Source: Coriobacteriia bacterium
Lineage (GTDB): Bacteria > Actinomycetota > Coriobacteriia > Coriobacteriales > UBA8131
Length of the DNA: 8,493 bases
Reading direction: 5' to 3'
NCBI GenBank assembly: GCA_003509825.1
Contig: DOMT01000216.1
Coordinates: forward strand, 1,494 to 9,986
Shown here: piece after piece, positions 1-7,683 of the stretch
How the letters are laid out: the number at the start of each line of letters is the position of its first letter
Numbering within the stretch: position 1 is the stretch's first letter
Made by a program: the position numbers and the translations under genes
The notes under the pieces: model-generated
Databases searched by the model: none
Told to the model about the DNA's origin: nothing
Seen by the model: only the letters and a program-made list of their open reading frames with translations

Positions 1-2
1 CT

Positions 3-2333
3 TCGATGAGCGGAATTCAATACGGGATTTACGGGAGTCACTCCGATGCCGCGAATCAGACAAATGCGATAAGCAGCATCGTTCTCCATGAAAGTTTCGA
101 CGAGGCGGGTAATCCCAAAGCCTTCGGCGATGTTGTTTTGTCGCCGGGAACATATTATGTGAGGGAAATCGGTGGGGGAGTCGGTTATCAGATCGATCAG
201 ACAATCTATACGGCTAATGTGAATGAGGCGGGTTATGACTGGTTTTACGATGGTCATGGCGTAGAGAATCTTTACCTACAAGATAAGCCAGTGGGCGATC
301 CGGTAATGATGATTGTCCAAAAGCTGGATTCTGAAACAGGAGAGGCTTACGGAGTGGATGATCCCAGTGGTCAGGAATTGCGAGGAGCTCAATTTAATAT
401 TCGCTATTACAACAGTTACTTCAATTCAGTTGAAGAAGCGGAAGCCTCAGGTGATCCAACCAGATCATGGGTTGTTGAGACGAGGGAAAACGGATCAGCG
501 AGATTATATCAGGACTATTTGTTGCCTGGCAGCAGTGAACTTTACCACGATGAATTAGGTTTCGTTACCATTCCCCTTGGCACCGTCCTCATCCAAGAAA
601 CCAAAGCGCCGGACGGATATCTCCTCCCATCAGCCAACTTGGTTGATCTCCAGCAAATCAGGCTCGATCCGCTCAACAACGTTACTCGCCTCAATCCGAT
701 AATCGTCCTTGAAGAGCCTCACGTTCTCTCCTTCGAGAAGATCGACGCTGAGACTCGGGAGGCGCTGGGTGGCGCGGAATTCACGCTTTATAGAGAGACG
801 TCGGCCGGTGCGAACACTTGGGAAGAGGTCATCACCAAAACAACCGATGAGCAGGGACGTTTCACCTACTCACCCATAGCAGTCGGATCCTATAAGCTGG
901 TGGAGATCAAGCCGCCGCAAGGTTATCAGTCACCTGCCGAATCGGGTCTTGCCACGGAGCATCGCTTTACCATCGACGAATCGACCACAACAAAGACGAT
1001 CACGGCTACGAACTATAAGAAACTGGACATCAACGTTCAAAAAACCGACAAAGACACCCATGAGCCTTTGGCCGACACGGAGTTTACGGTCTATTCGTAT
1101 CCGGTCACGCTGAAGAGCGGCGCTGTTACGTCGGATGTCACTGCGATAAAGACCGACGACCCCGCTTGGCGGGAGGTCGCGCGCGTCGTGACGGACAAGG
1201 ACGGCAAAGCGACTTTCGCCAACTTGCCGTTCGGTTATTACCAACTCAAGGAAACCAGGGCACACCCCAATTACGCCGATTATGAGGAGAGCGGTGGTGC
1301 GCCTCGTTTCGTCAAACTCGATAAGTACTCGACCAACGAGACGCAGGTGTTTGAGAATATGGCCATTCAGGTTGCCGTCGAGGTCTACAAAAAGACCATC
1401 GCCATCACTTCGTCGGGGCTGGACGGCACCGGACAGCAGGCGGGCAACAACGTCGGAACCGAGGAATACCTCTACCATTTCGGCGCGCGCTCAAACAGCA
1501 ATGTGTGGGTCGACGAGTTCATCATCACCGACGATCTGAGTTACGTTACCACCAAGGGGTATCGGATGACCACGCTCTGGACGGGCACGTCGCCTGCAGA
1601 TATGGATTTCGACAACAAGATGGCGGTACTCTATAAAACAAATATGACGAGCGCTGATGAGCGGGTGGTGTTCAAGAGCAATCCGCTTGCTGCCAATCCC
1701 CACAATCCCAATAACCCGAACAAAAACATGACGTTTTCCAATACGCCCGGTTGGCGCATCTGGGCCGAGGGGCTTTCGACCACCCATCAGACGCGACTGG
1801 ATGTTTCGGACCTCGCTCTTAACGACGGAGAGTATATAACCGGTCTCAAGATCGTGTACGGGGGCGTGGCGAAGGAGTTCTTCAGCGGTAGAGGCTGGCT
1901 TGAGGAAGAGGATCCCCATACGGTAAAAACACTTGCCGGCTCAACGATAGCGGCGCCGATCGAGCATTGGTCTTATTCCGTCGTTGCCACCGAAGGTTTG
2001 TTGCCGGTAGATGAATTCGGTGACGAGACGATCATGAAGGGCACGGTCACCGCCGATCTTGCCCGCAATGACGGCGTCCTCAAGGACAACGACAACGATG
2101 CCGTCGAGACCCGGGTCATCGAGCCGTTCTACTACCCGACCAAAAGCAACGGAATCGTAGGGACGCCACCGCTTTCCGATGGATTTCCGAGCTCCACACC
2201 GTATGCAAAGTCCGGGGGCGGTCTACCCAGAACAGGGCAATCGATCATGCCCGTCGTTGCCGTCGTCTCTCTTGTAATCGCGGGCTTCGCAATGATCCTC
2301 CCGGGGCGCCGAAGAAAGCGAGAGGCCGGCTGA
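3..2333 (+). CDS. SpaA/Cna-B type pilin-like surface adhesin with LPRTG sortase signal (5' truncated)
   Basis: This is a cell-wall-anchored adhesin or pilin-like protein, probably acting at the outer surface. The frame is open to the window edge with no upstream stop and the signal peptide is missing, so the true start lies outside; residues below count from the ATG at 6. Four SpaA/Cna-B prealbumin-like domains follow one another (about 1-95, 100-237, 240-338, 341-453). Domains 2-4 have the usual N-strand Lys (K106, K245, K346) and the Glu of the E-[TI]-[KR]-x-P/H motif (E198, E300, E416). Closing Asn or Asp residues are visible for domains 1 (D93), 3 (N336) and 4 (N451), as expected for intramolecular isopeptide bonds. 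Residues about 455-725 form the long beta-rich C-terminal module common in clostridial and coriobacterial SpaA-like proteins. LPRTG (740-744), a hydrophobic stretch and a basic RRRKR tail form a class-typical sorting signal. No sortase gene is visible here. The exact ligand cannot be inferred. The first ~590 bases are more AT-rich than the rest. Confidence 0.92.
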   Translation, partial: SMSGIQYGIYGSHSDAANQTNAISSIVLHESFDEAGNPKAFGDVVLSPGTYYVREIGGGVGYQIDQTIYTANVNEAGYDWFYDGHGVENLYLQDKPVGDPVMMIVQKLDSETGEAYGVDDPSGQELRGAQFNIRYYNSYFNSVEEAEASGDPTRSWVVETRENGSARLYQDYLLPGSSELYHDELGFVTIPLGTVLIQETKAPDGYLLPSANLVDLQQIRLDPLNNVTRLNPIIVLEEPHVLSFEKIDAETREALGGAEFTLYRETSAGANTWEEVITKTTDEQGRFTYSPIAVGSYKLVEIKPPQGYQSPAESGLATEHRFTIDESTTTKTITATNYKKLDINVQKTDKDTHEPLADTEFTVYSYPVTLKSGAVTSDVTAIKTDDPAWREVARVVTDKDGKATFANLPFGYYQLKETRAHPNYADYEESGGAPRFVKLDKYSTNETQVFENMAIQVAVEVYKKTIAITSSGLDGTGQQAGNNVGTEEYLYHFGARSNSNVWVDEFIITDDLSYVTTKGYRMTTLWTGTSPADMDFDNKMAVLYKTNMTSADERVVFKSNPLAANPHNPNNPNKNMTFSNTPGWRIWAEGLSTTHQTRLDVSDLALNDGEYITGLKIVYGGVAKEFFSGRGWLEEEDPHTVKTLAGSTIAAPIEHWSYSVVATEGLLPVDEFGDETIMKGTVTADLARNDGVLKDNDNDAVETRVIEPFYYPTKSNGIVGTPPLSDGFPSSTPYAKSGGGLPRTGQSIMPVVAVVSLVIAGFAMILPGRRRKREAG

Positions 2334-2340
2334 CAGACGA

Positions 2341-2475
2341 ATCATCCCGTCACCCAAAGCCATTGGAAACAATCTCCCACCTGCTGCAAAAGGTGTAGAT
2401 AGACAAGCAGGAAAATTTGTTGGAAATAGCTTAAATAAGCAAATAAATTCTATGACTAAATGTTTACCGAGATAA
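2341..2475 (+). other. AT-rich intergenic stretch with possible relic of a protein C-terminus
   Basis: After the adhesin stop, the frame at 2341 stays open to a TAA at 2473-2475. Its last part reads as a plausible small basic protein tail (AGKFVGNSLNKQINSMTK near the end), written in AT-rich codons (AAA, AAT, TTA, ATA). The open frame runs back only to a stop at 2293-2295 and contains no ATG or GTG before the internal ATG at 2452, so it is not an intact gene. The 120 bases 2401-2520 are about 23% G+C by hand count, against about 55-60% in the flanking genes. This could be debris of a transferred gene end or simply a chance reading of a promoter region. I do not recognise the family. Confidence 0.2.
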
Positions 2476-2506
2476 TATAGATTATGAATTTAATTTGTTG
2501 ATTATT

Positions 2507-2515
2507 TGTTATAAT
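2507..2515 (+). promoter_or_regulatory. Extended -10 promoter for the InlB/MBG surface protein
   Basis: TGTTATAAT is a perfect extended -10 element (TGn plus TATAAT) inside an AT-rich tract. No good -35 hexamer lies 16-18 bases upstream, which is usual for extended -10 promoters. A start near 2522 gives a leader of about 49 bases. The leader holds a small hairpin (GCTTT 2546-2550 with AAAGC 2554-2558) directly ahead of the purine-rich ribosome binding site at 2561-2567. This is the only promoter-like site in the gap and indicates that the downstream gene is transcribed independently of the adhesin. Confidence 0.6.
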
Positions 2516-2570
2516 ATCCTGAGTTGCCACAGTTACCATTCGGGGGCTTTTACAAAGCAAAGGGGAGAAA

Positions 2571-5500
2571 ATGAATAATCGAAGGCCTGCCGGCCGCCGT
2601 TATGGGCGCCTGGCAAAATCCAACATCTTATCGAAAACAATGTCTTTTCTATTGGCGTTTTTACTGACGGCGAGCCTATTGCCGGCCGTTTCGCTCTATG
2701 CAGGGGAGCCGGCGACAACGGATTCCGAAGCTCAAGACACCATCGCACTCGGTAACGCCATGACGGCAGAGATCATGGATAAAGGTGAGTATGGAGCCGT
2801 TCCGTCGGGATTCGGCACCACGGGAACCACCTTCGATACCGCCATCGGCGTCGACCCGGTGACCGGGAGCACGGAATCCGGTGAAGGGGAGCAAGCTGCA
2901 ACAGCGCCTGCGGCGGCATCCTCGTCAGTCCCGAACAACCCGGCTGCCGGCATCGGTGTTGCTTCCGACGAGCAGACGGACGACGATCCGGTGCCTGTCA
3001 CACCCGACGACGATGCTACCGCCGATGCAGCCATGTACACGGTGACCTTCATGGTCGGAAGCACGCACTATATCACTCACTCGGTTGAAGACGGCACGAT
3101 CTACGAAGAAGACGGGAGCTACTACTCCGCTTATCCCACCGACCCCACCATACCCTCCGGTATGGTCTCATTTCGTGGCTGGTTCCTCGCGGATGCCACG
3201 GAGCCCTTTGATTTCAGCATGTCCATAACCGAAGACATCACCCTCACCGCCGTGTTCGACAGCCGGTATCTCATCCAGTATTACAGCGGCGAGGGCTCCA
3301 CGACGGTTGCGTTTTCCGAAGAGGTGTCGCCTGGAGCGGCGATACCCCGGCCATCGACAGCCGACGAACAAATGGTCACGCCCGCCGGCCAATACATCGA
3401 GTACTGGTTCTTTTTCGACGACGGCGAACCGGTCGCCATCGACTTTGCAGCGCCGCCCATCGTAAGTGGCGACATGAAGCTCTATCCGAAGTTCCGCGAC
3501 ATGCATTATGTGCTCTTCGTCTCGGCGGGCACTCCGATAGAAAACCCGGTGGTGCTGGTAAAGAACGGCACAACGGTCGCGAAGCCTCCGACACCCACCA
3601 GGGCGGGATACACTTTCCTCCACTGGTCTTTAATGGATAACGGTACCGATCCCGCGCAAGCCTTCGACTTCAGCGTCACCCCCATAACGGAAAACACCAC
3701 GCTCTACGCAGTTTGGCAGGCTCAAATCGTCAACTACACCGTAGCCATCTGGATGGAAAAGCCCAATATCGCCGGAGCACCCACCCATGCGGATGGTGAT
3801 AAATCGCAGTACAACTATGTGCGATCGGTCACCCTGCAAGGCACTGCGGGAAGCCTGAGTGATGTCACCGGTGTTACGCAAGGTGTCGGCGGGTTATTCA
3901 CAACGGACGCCCTGCTGAAATACGCCGAGTTCCAAGATGCCGAGCAACAGGTCATTCAAGGTAACGGGCTCACCGTGGTCAACGCCTGCGCGAAACGCAA
4001 GGTGTATACCTACATCTTCAATCTGGGTGGAGACAAGCGAAGTTTGACGATTGACGGGACTACCTACACCGGCGGCAACAACGCGGAGCGCTTCTCCCTC
4101 GAAGTTAAATACGAGATGGATATCTCCAGTCTGTTTCCTGTGCAAGGCGTGGATTTTGCAACCTTTAGCAGCGGCTTTCAGTCATGGAGTCGTGATTCGA
4201 ATATGAGTTGGGAGACCGGCAGCGGCATCGCCAGCCGTCGCAACGTCGTTGACCCCGGCATGCTTTCCCGAAACGGTGATGTTCTCACCTACACTCTCGC
4301 CGCGAATTGGGGAACGGCAAGCAGCTCCTATGAATATCGCTATCTCGCGGAAATTCTGCCCGGCCAAACGGCAATGTCGTCCAACTCCATCACAAGGAAC
4401 GGTGTCACCTACATCGTTATGGACGAGTACAGCCAAACATACTCGGCAAACAATCTCGGGCAAAAGGCGATCAACGGCCTCGCCGCCGTGGGCAATCAGA
4501 GCTATCTCTATTACTACCGCGACAGCGACGGATTTTCCACCAATAGCGGCACCGGCAGGACAGCCATGTATTGCTTCTTCTACACACGCTCCCAGCACAC
4601 ACTCAGCTTCAATATGCTGGCTCCGGCCTCCGGGGTCATGTACGCACCGAGTTCGAAGCAGCTGAAGTACGGAGAGTCGCTCGGTGGCTATGAGCCCGGC
4701 ACAAATCCGACCAGAACGGGCTACACGTTCGACGGATGGTACAAAGATGCCGACTACAAGCAGCCTTTCGACTTTGAAAGCGCAACCATGCCCAACGGCC
4801 CCATGGTCGTCTACGCAAAGTGGCAGTCGCAAGATCATACGGTTGCCTACCATGATGCCGAAGGTGACGTCGCGCGCAGTAGCGAGGGTGTGGCAAACGG
4901 GGCTTACGTTGAGAATCCTCCCTATCAAATCGACGATGCCGTGGAGGGAAAGGGCATATTCCTGGGCTGGTATTACCTGGTGACCGGAGTGCAGGTTCCC
5001 TTCTTTGCGGATGAAACGCAGGTGTTCAAGGACTATGAGCTCTATGCCAAGTTTCGCACGGAGGGATTCACGTTGACCTACGATGCCGGAGGGGGAAGTG
5101 CCGTGCCACCCGAAGCCCTGCCGACGGACGGCAATACCTACGACCTCGATTCCGAGACAAGGGTTGCAGACGGCGCCGGACTCCAGGGGTCCGACGAAAA
5201 GGTCTTCTATGCGTGGAGCGACGGCAGGGGCGGGATACATTATCCGGGCAGCCTCATCGAGTTCACCTACGGAAACATCACCCTCACTGCCCTTTATGCA
5301 CTCCCGTCGGAGTTGATTCGGCTTACCTACAACTCCAATTATCCGGATGCGTCCGGGCCTGCCACCTTCCATCAATCTGTTTTACGGGGAACCATCCCAA
5401 CGTTGCTCGGTCAGGGAGACTTTGCTTACCGGGGCTACGAATTTGCAGGCTGGGCTACAACGCCCAGCCCGGGAGCAAGCGACATGATCTATCGACCGGG

Positions 5501-7511
5501 CGATCCCTTTATCGAAATGACCGAGAACGGCAACGTGTACGCCGTTTGGAGCGTGCTGGAATACAGCGTAAGTTACTTGCCGGGAGAATGCGGAACCTGG
5601 GCGGAGAATGCCTATGTAACCGATGATCTTCGCTACGGTGTGACCACGCCGGTGTTTAGCGGCAACACCCTCACCGATCACGAATCGGGCTACTACTTCA
5701 TCGGCTGGACCCCCGATGTTGCCGCTACCGTAACGGCCGATGCGACCTACGTAGCCCAATGGGCCGCACAGACTCCCATAACCATCACCGCTGCCAGCGG
5801 CTCCAAAGTCTACGACGGTATCCCCTTGGCGATAGTGGAGGCAGCGGTTTCCGAAGGCGCCCTTAAAGAAGGGGATGTTCTCTCAGTCACAATGACCGCC
5901 GCCAGCGCCATCACCAACGTCGGTAGTATTGAGAACGAGGTAATGTCCTACGGGATTATGAGAACTGCAAGCGATGGTTCCGTGGTGGATGTTACACAAG
6001 AATATGCGACTACCATCGAGATGGGCACGCTCGAAGTCACGCCCCGTTCCGTAACGCTTGTGAGCGCAACGAGCTCCAAGGTTTACACCGGCACTCCCCT
6101 CATCGATAACAATGTGACCATAGGTGGAGAAGGATTTGTGAGCGGAGAGGGTGTTACCTTTAGCGTAACCGGAACCATTACAAACGTCGGCACCGTACCG
6201 AATAGTTTCACCTATGTGCTGAACCAGGGAACCCTTGCAGGGAACTACAGTATTACAACCGAGACAGGCATGCTCACGATCACACAGGTGACCGAACCCC
6301 TTATCGTGAACGTGGCCGGTGCCACGGACTCGGCCGTCTACGACGGTGGCGAGAAAAGCGTGGCCGGCTGGAGCGTCTCGGGAGATCTCCCGGCCTCCGT
6401 TACCGTTACGATCACAGATGGTACGCTCGCATACGCGGCGCGTACCGATGCGGGGACGACCTACATGGGCCTTACCCCGGAGATGTTCAGTGCCACTTCG
6501 CCCAACTACGAAAACATCGTCGTCGAAGTCGAAGACGGCTTCATCACCCTCACGCCTCGTGCCGTGATCGTGAGTGCCGATAATCAGAGCAAGGTTGAGG
6601 GTGCGGCGGATCCCGTGCTCACGGCAACGGTCAACGGCCTCGTTGTCGGTGATAGCTTCGACTATAGTTTGGTACGCGATGTCGGTGAAGCGCCGGGCGA
6701 CTACGCAATAAACGTCATTCGTGGCATCAATCCCAACTACGAGGTTGAGACTATTCCGGCTGTCTTTACCATCACGCCCGCGGTCATCCCGCCGGTTTCC
6801 AATCCCGATCCCGATCCGCCTGTAGCCCCCGTGATCCCGGCAACTCCCGTACCTGCTGTGGTCGTGCCTGCGGCTCCTGCTCCGGTTGCCGACGACCCGA
6901 TCGTTGAGATCCCGGCAGCGGAAACACCGTTGGCGCCGACCCCGACTCCGGCCCCAGCCACAACACCCGACGACGAGGAAGATGCGCCCATTCGAATCAT
7001 CGAAGCTCCGACGCCGTCCTCATCGTCCGGCGGTTCCTACTGGGCGCTGCTCAACCTGATCTTGGCTCTGCTCGGTGCACTTGTTGCCCTTATCGTTTTC
7101 ATCACTTACTTCATCAGGCGCAAAACCGGTGAGGCTGCGAGGGGCGATAGGGAGAGAAGCGGCCGTTACGACGAGCAGGGTCGGAGCGGAGACGAGCGCA
7201 GGCGCAAACGCCTGTGGCCGCGTATTGTGGCGATCGTGCTCGCTGCTGCGGGCTGCGTACTCTTCTGCCTCACCGAAGACATGACGTTGCCGATGACTTT
7301 CGTCGACGACTGGACCATCTGGCAGGCATTGGTATTCGTGCTGGTGGTATTTTGCGTAGCGATCGGGTTCGTGAAGAAAAGCGACGACAGCAGCGACGGT
7401 TGCAGCAATGGTCGCAACAACGACCGCCGCAACGACCGCCGCAGCAATGGCCGCAACAACGACCGCAACGGCAACCGCAGAGTCGAGCGCAGAAACGGTG
7501 GTGCATGGTAA
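2571..7511 (+). CDS. Large secreted InlB-repeat / MBG-domain surface protein with three-helix C-terminal membrane anchor
   Basis: This is a 1646-residue exported surface protein, probably an adhesin or cell-envelope stalk. The ATG at 2571 follows a GGGGAG ribosome site 3 bases away and starts a signal peptide: basic N-region, hydrophobic core 24-43, likely cleavage after Ala44. Low-complexity 45-154 is followed by Listeria-Bacteroides (InlB B-type) repeats at about 155-230, 232-310, 311-383, 676-752, 755-829, 830-912, 913-994 and 995-1067. They are marked by GY-F-GW and LYA-W/F signatures of varying fidelity. A 290-residue insert (about 384-675) splits repeats 3 and 4. Four MBG-type domains follow (1068-1158, 1159-1239, 1240-1329, 1330-1404). 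The first three carry the KVYDG/KVYTG/AVYDG motif; the fourth has SKVEGAADP. A Pro/Ala-rich spacer (1405-1488) precedes TM1 (1491-1515), a basic loop, TM2 (1552-1568), the EDMTLPM-FVDDW loop and TM3 (1584-1601). The tail 1602-1646 is Arg/Asn-rich. There is no LPXTG motif. The positive-inside pattern puts the basic loop and tail in the cytoplasm. The ligand is unknown. Confidence 0.93.
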   Translation: MNNRRPAGRRYGRLAKSNILSKTMSFLLAFLLTASLLPAVSLYAGEPATTDSEAQDTIALGNAMTAEIMDKGEYGAVPSGFGTTGTTFDTAIGVDPVTGSTESGEGEQAATAPAAASSSVPNNPAAGIGVASDEQTDDDPVPVTPDDDATADAAMYTVTFMVGSTHYITHSVEDGTIYEEDGSYYSAYPTDPTIPSGMVSFRGWFLADATEPFDFSMSITEDITLTAVFDSRYLIQYYSGEGSTTVAFSEEVSPGAAIPRPSTADEQMVTPAGQYIEYWFFFDDGEPVAIDFAAPPIVSGDMKLYPKFRDMHYVLFVSAGTPIENPVVLVKNGTTVAKPPTPTRAGYTFLHWSLMDNGTDPAQAFDFSVTPITENTTLYAVWQAQIVNYTVAIWMEKPNIAGAPTHADGDKSQYNYVRSVTLQGTAGSLSDVTGVTQGVGGLFTTDALLKYAEFQDAEQQVIQGNGLTVVNACAKRKVYTYIFNLGGDKRSLTIDGTTYTGGNNAERFSLEVKYEMDISSLFPVQGVDFATFSSGFQSWSRDSNMSWETGSGIASRRNVVDPGMLSRNGDVLTYTLAANWGTASSSYEYRYLAEILPGQTAMSSNSITRNGVTYIVMDEYSQTYSANNLGQKAINGLAAVGNQSYLYYYRDSDGFSTNSGTGRTAMYCFFYTRSQHTLSFNMLAPASGVMYAPSSKQLKYGESLGGYEPGTNPTRTGYTFDGWYKDADYKQPFDFESATMPNGPMVVYAKWQSQDHTVAYHDAEGDVARSSEGVANGAYVENPPYQIDDAVEGKGIFLGWYYLVTGVQVPFFADETQVFKDYELYAKFRTEGFTLTYDAGGGSAVPPEALPTDGNTYDLDSETRVADGAGLQGSDEKVFYAWSDGRGGIHYPGSLIEFTYGNITLTALYALPSELIRLTYNSNYPDASGPATFHQSVLRGTIPTLLGQGDFAYRGYEFAGWATTPSPGASDMIYRPGDPFIEMTENGNVYAVWSVLEYSVSYLPGECGTWAENAYVTDDLRYGVTTPVFSGNTLTDHESGYYFIGWTPDVAATVTADATYVAQWAAQTPITITAASGSKVYDGIPLAIVEAAVSEGALKEGDVLSVTMTAASAITNVGSIENEVMSYGIMRTASDGSVVDVTQEYATTIEMGTLEVTPRSVTLVSATSSKVYTGTPLIDNNVTIGGEGFVSGEGVTFSVTGTITNVGTVPNSFTYVLNQGTLAGNYSITTETGMLTITQVTEPLIVNVAGATDSAVYDGGEKSVAGWSVSGDLPASVTVTITDGTLAYAARTDAGTTYMGLTPEMFSATSPNYENIVVEVEDGFITLTPRAVIVSADNQSKVEGAADPVLTATVNGLVVGDSFDYSLVRDVGEAPGDYAINVIRGINPNYEVETIPAVFTITPAVIPPVSNPDPDPPVAPVIPATPVPAVVVPAAPAPVADDPIVEIPAAETPLAPTPTPAPATTPDDEEDAPIRIIEAPTPSSSSGGSYWALLNLILALLGALVALIVFITYFIRRKTGEAARGDRERSGRYDEQGRSGDERRRKRLWPRIVAIVLAAAGCVLFCLTEDMTLPMTFVDDWTIWQALVFVLVVFCVAIGFVKKSDDSSDGCSNGRNNDRRNDRRSNGRNNDRNGNRRVERRNGGAW
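7402..7466 (+). repeat. 39-bp-period in-frame repeat encoding the Arg/Asn-rich tail
   Basis: A 26-base unit at 7402-7427 recurs at 7441-7466 with a single T/C difference, an offset of 39 bases or exactly 13 codons. A related shorter copy (AACGACCGCCGC type) lies between them. It encodes the repeated S-N-G-R-N-N-D-R pattern at the C-terminus of the surface protein. Because the period is a multiple of three, slippage or unequal recombination would change tail length without breaking the frame. Confidence 0.85.
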
Positions 7512-7546
7512 CGATTTCATAAACCGGCACGCAGGTCACTGTCCAA

Positions 7547-7578
7547 AACCGTCCCTCCCTTTTCAGGGAGGGACGGTT
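7547..7578 (+). terminator. Perfect 14-bp hairpin, probable terminator of the surface-protein gene
   Basis: The left arm 7547-7560 and right arm 7565-7578 are perfect reverse complements (14 bp, G+C-rich) with a four-base TTTC loop, starting 35 bases after the stop codon. Downstream on the + strand there is only a weak T-rich run (GGTTGTTG) and then A-rich sequence, so the classical U-tract is poor. On the - strand the same hairpin is followed by TTTT. It may work in both directions, or in this direction with help from another factor. Confidence 0.75.
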
Positions 7579-7606
7579 GTTGAAAAAAGAAGGACATCTG
7601 CACATA

Positions 7607-7624
7607 AGTAACAGTACAGTAACA
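7607..7624 (+). repeat. Paired AGTAACA direct repeats with 11-base period, possible operator
   Basis: AGTAACA occurs at 7607-7613 and again at 7618-7624, so both copies face the same side of the helix. They sit about 12 bases upstream of the TTGGCA -35-like hexamer. The arrangement fits binding of a tandem regulator to a promoter-proximal site, but seven-base repeats in AT-rich sequence can also arise by chance. Confidence 0.25.
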
Positions 7625-7635
7625 AAAGAAGTAAA

Positions 7636-7677
7636 TTGGCAAGATAGCCTGATTTCTATAAATACCCCTGGTACAAT
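7636..7677 (+). promoter_or_regulatory. Candidate promoter(s) ahead of the structured element
   Basis: Two overlapping options are visible. One is TTGGCA (7636-7641) with TATAAA (7657-7662), whose 15-base spacer is short. The other is an extended -10 element TGGTACAAT (7669-7677) with no strong -35. The second would start transcription near 7684, immediately before the first strong hairpin of the downstream element; I prefer it for that reason. Both read towards acpP. Confidence 0.45.
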
Positions 7678-7683
7678 ACATAA

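Noticed and set aside
4182..5375. 397-codon open frame on the - strand inside the large surface gene
   Set aside because: It lies wholly antisense to a frame with clear domain structure, its translation has no recognisable domain pattern, and long antisense frames are common opposite G+C-rich codons.
7020..7520. 166-codon - strand frame rich in Ala/Val
   Set aside because: It is the antisense reading of the Arg/Asn-rich repeat (GCN/GTN codons) and the membrane anchor, with no independent support.
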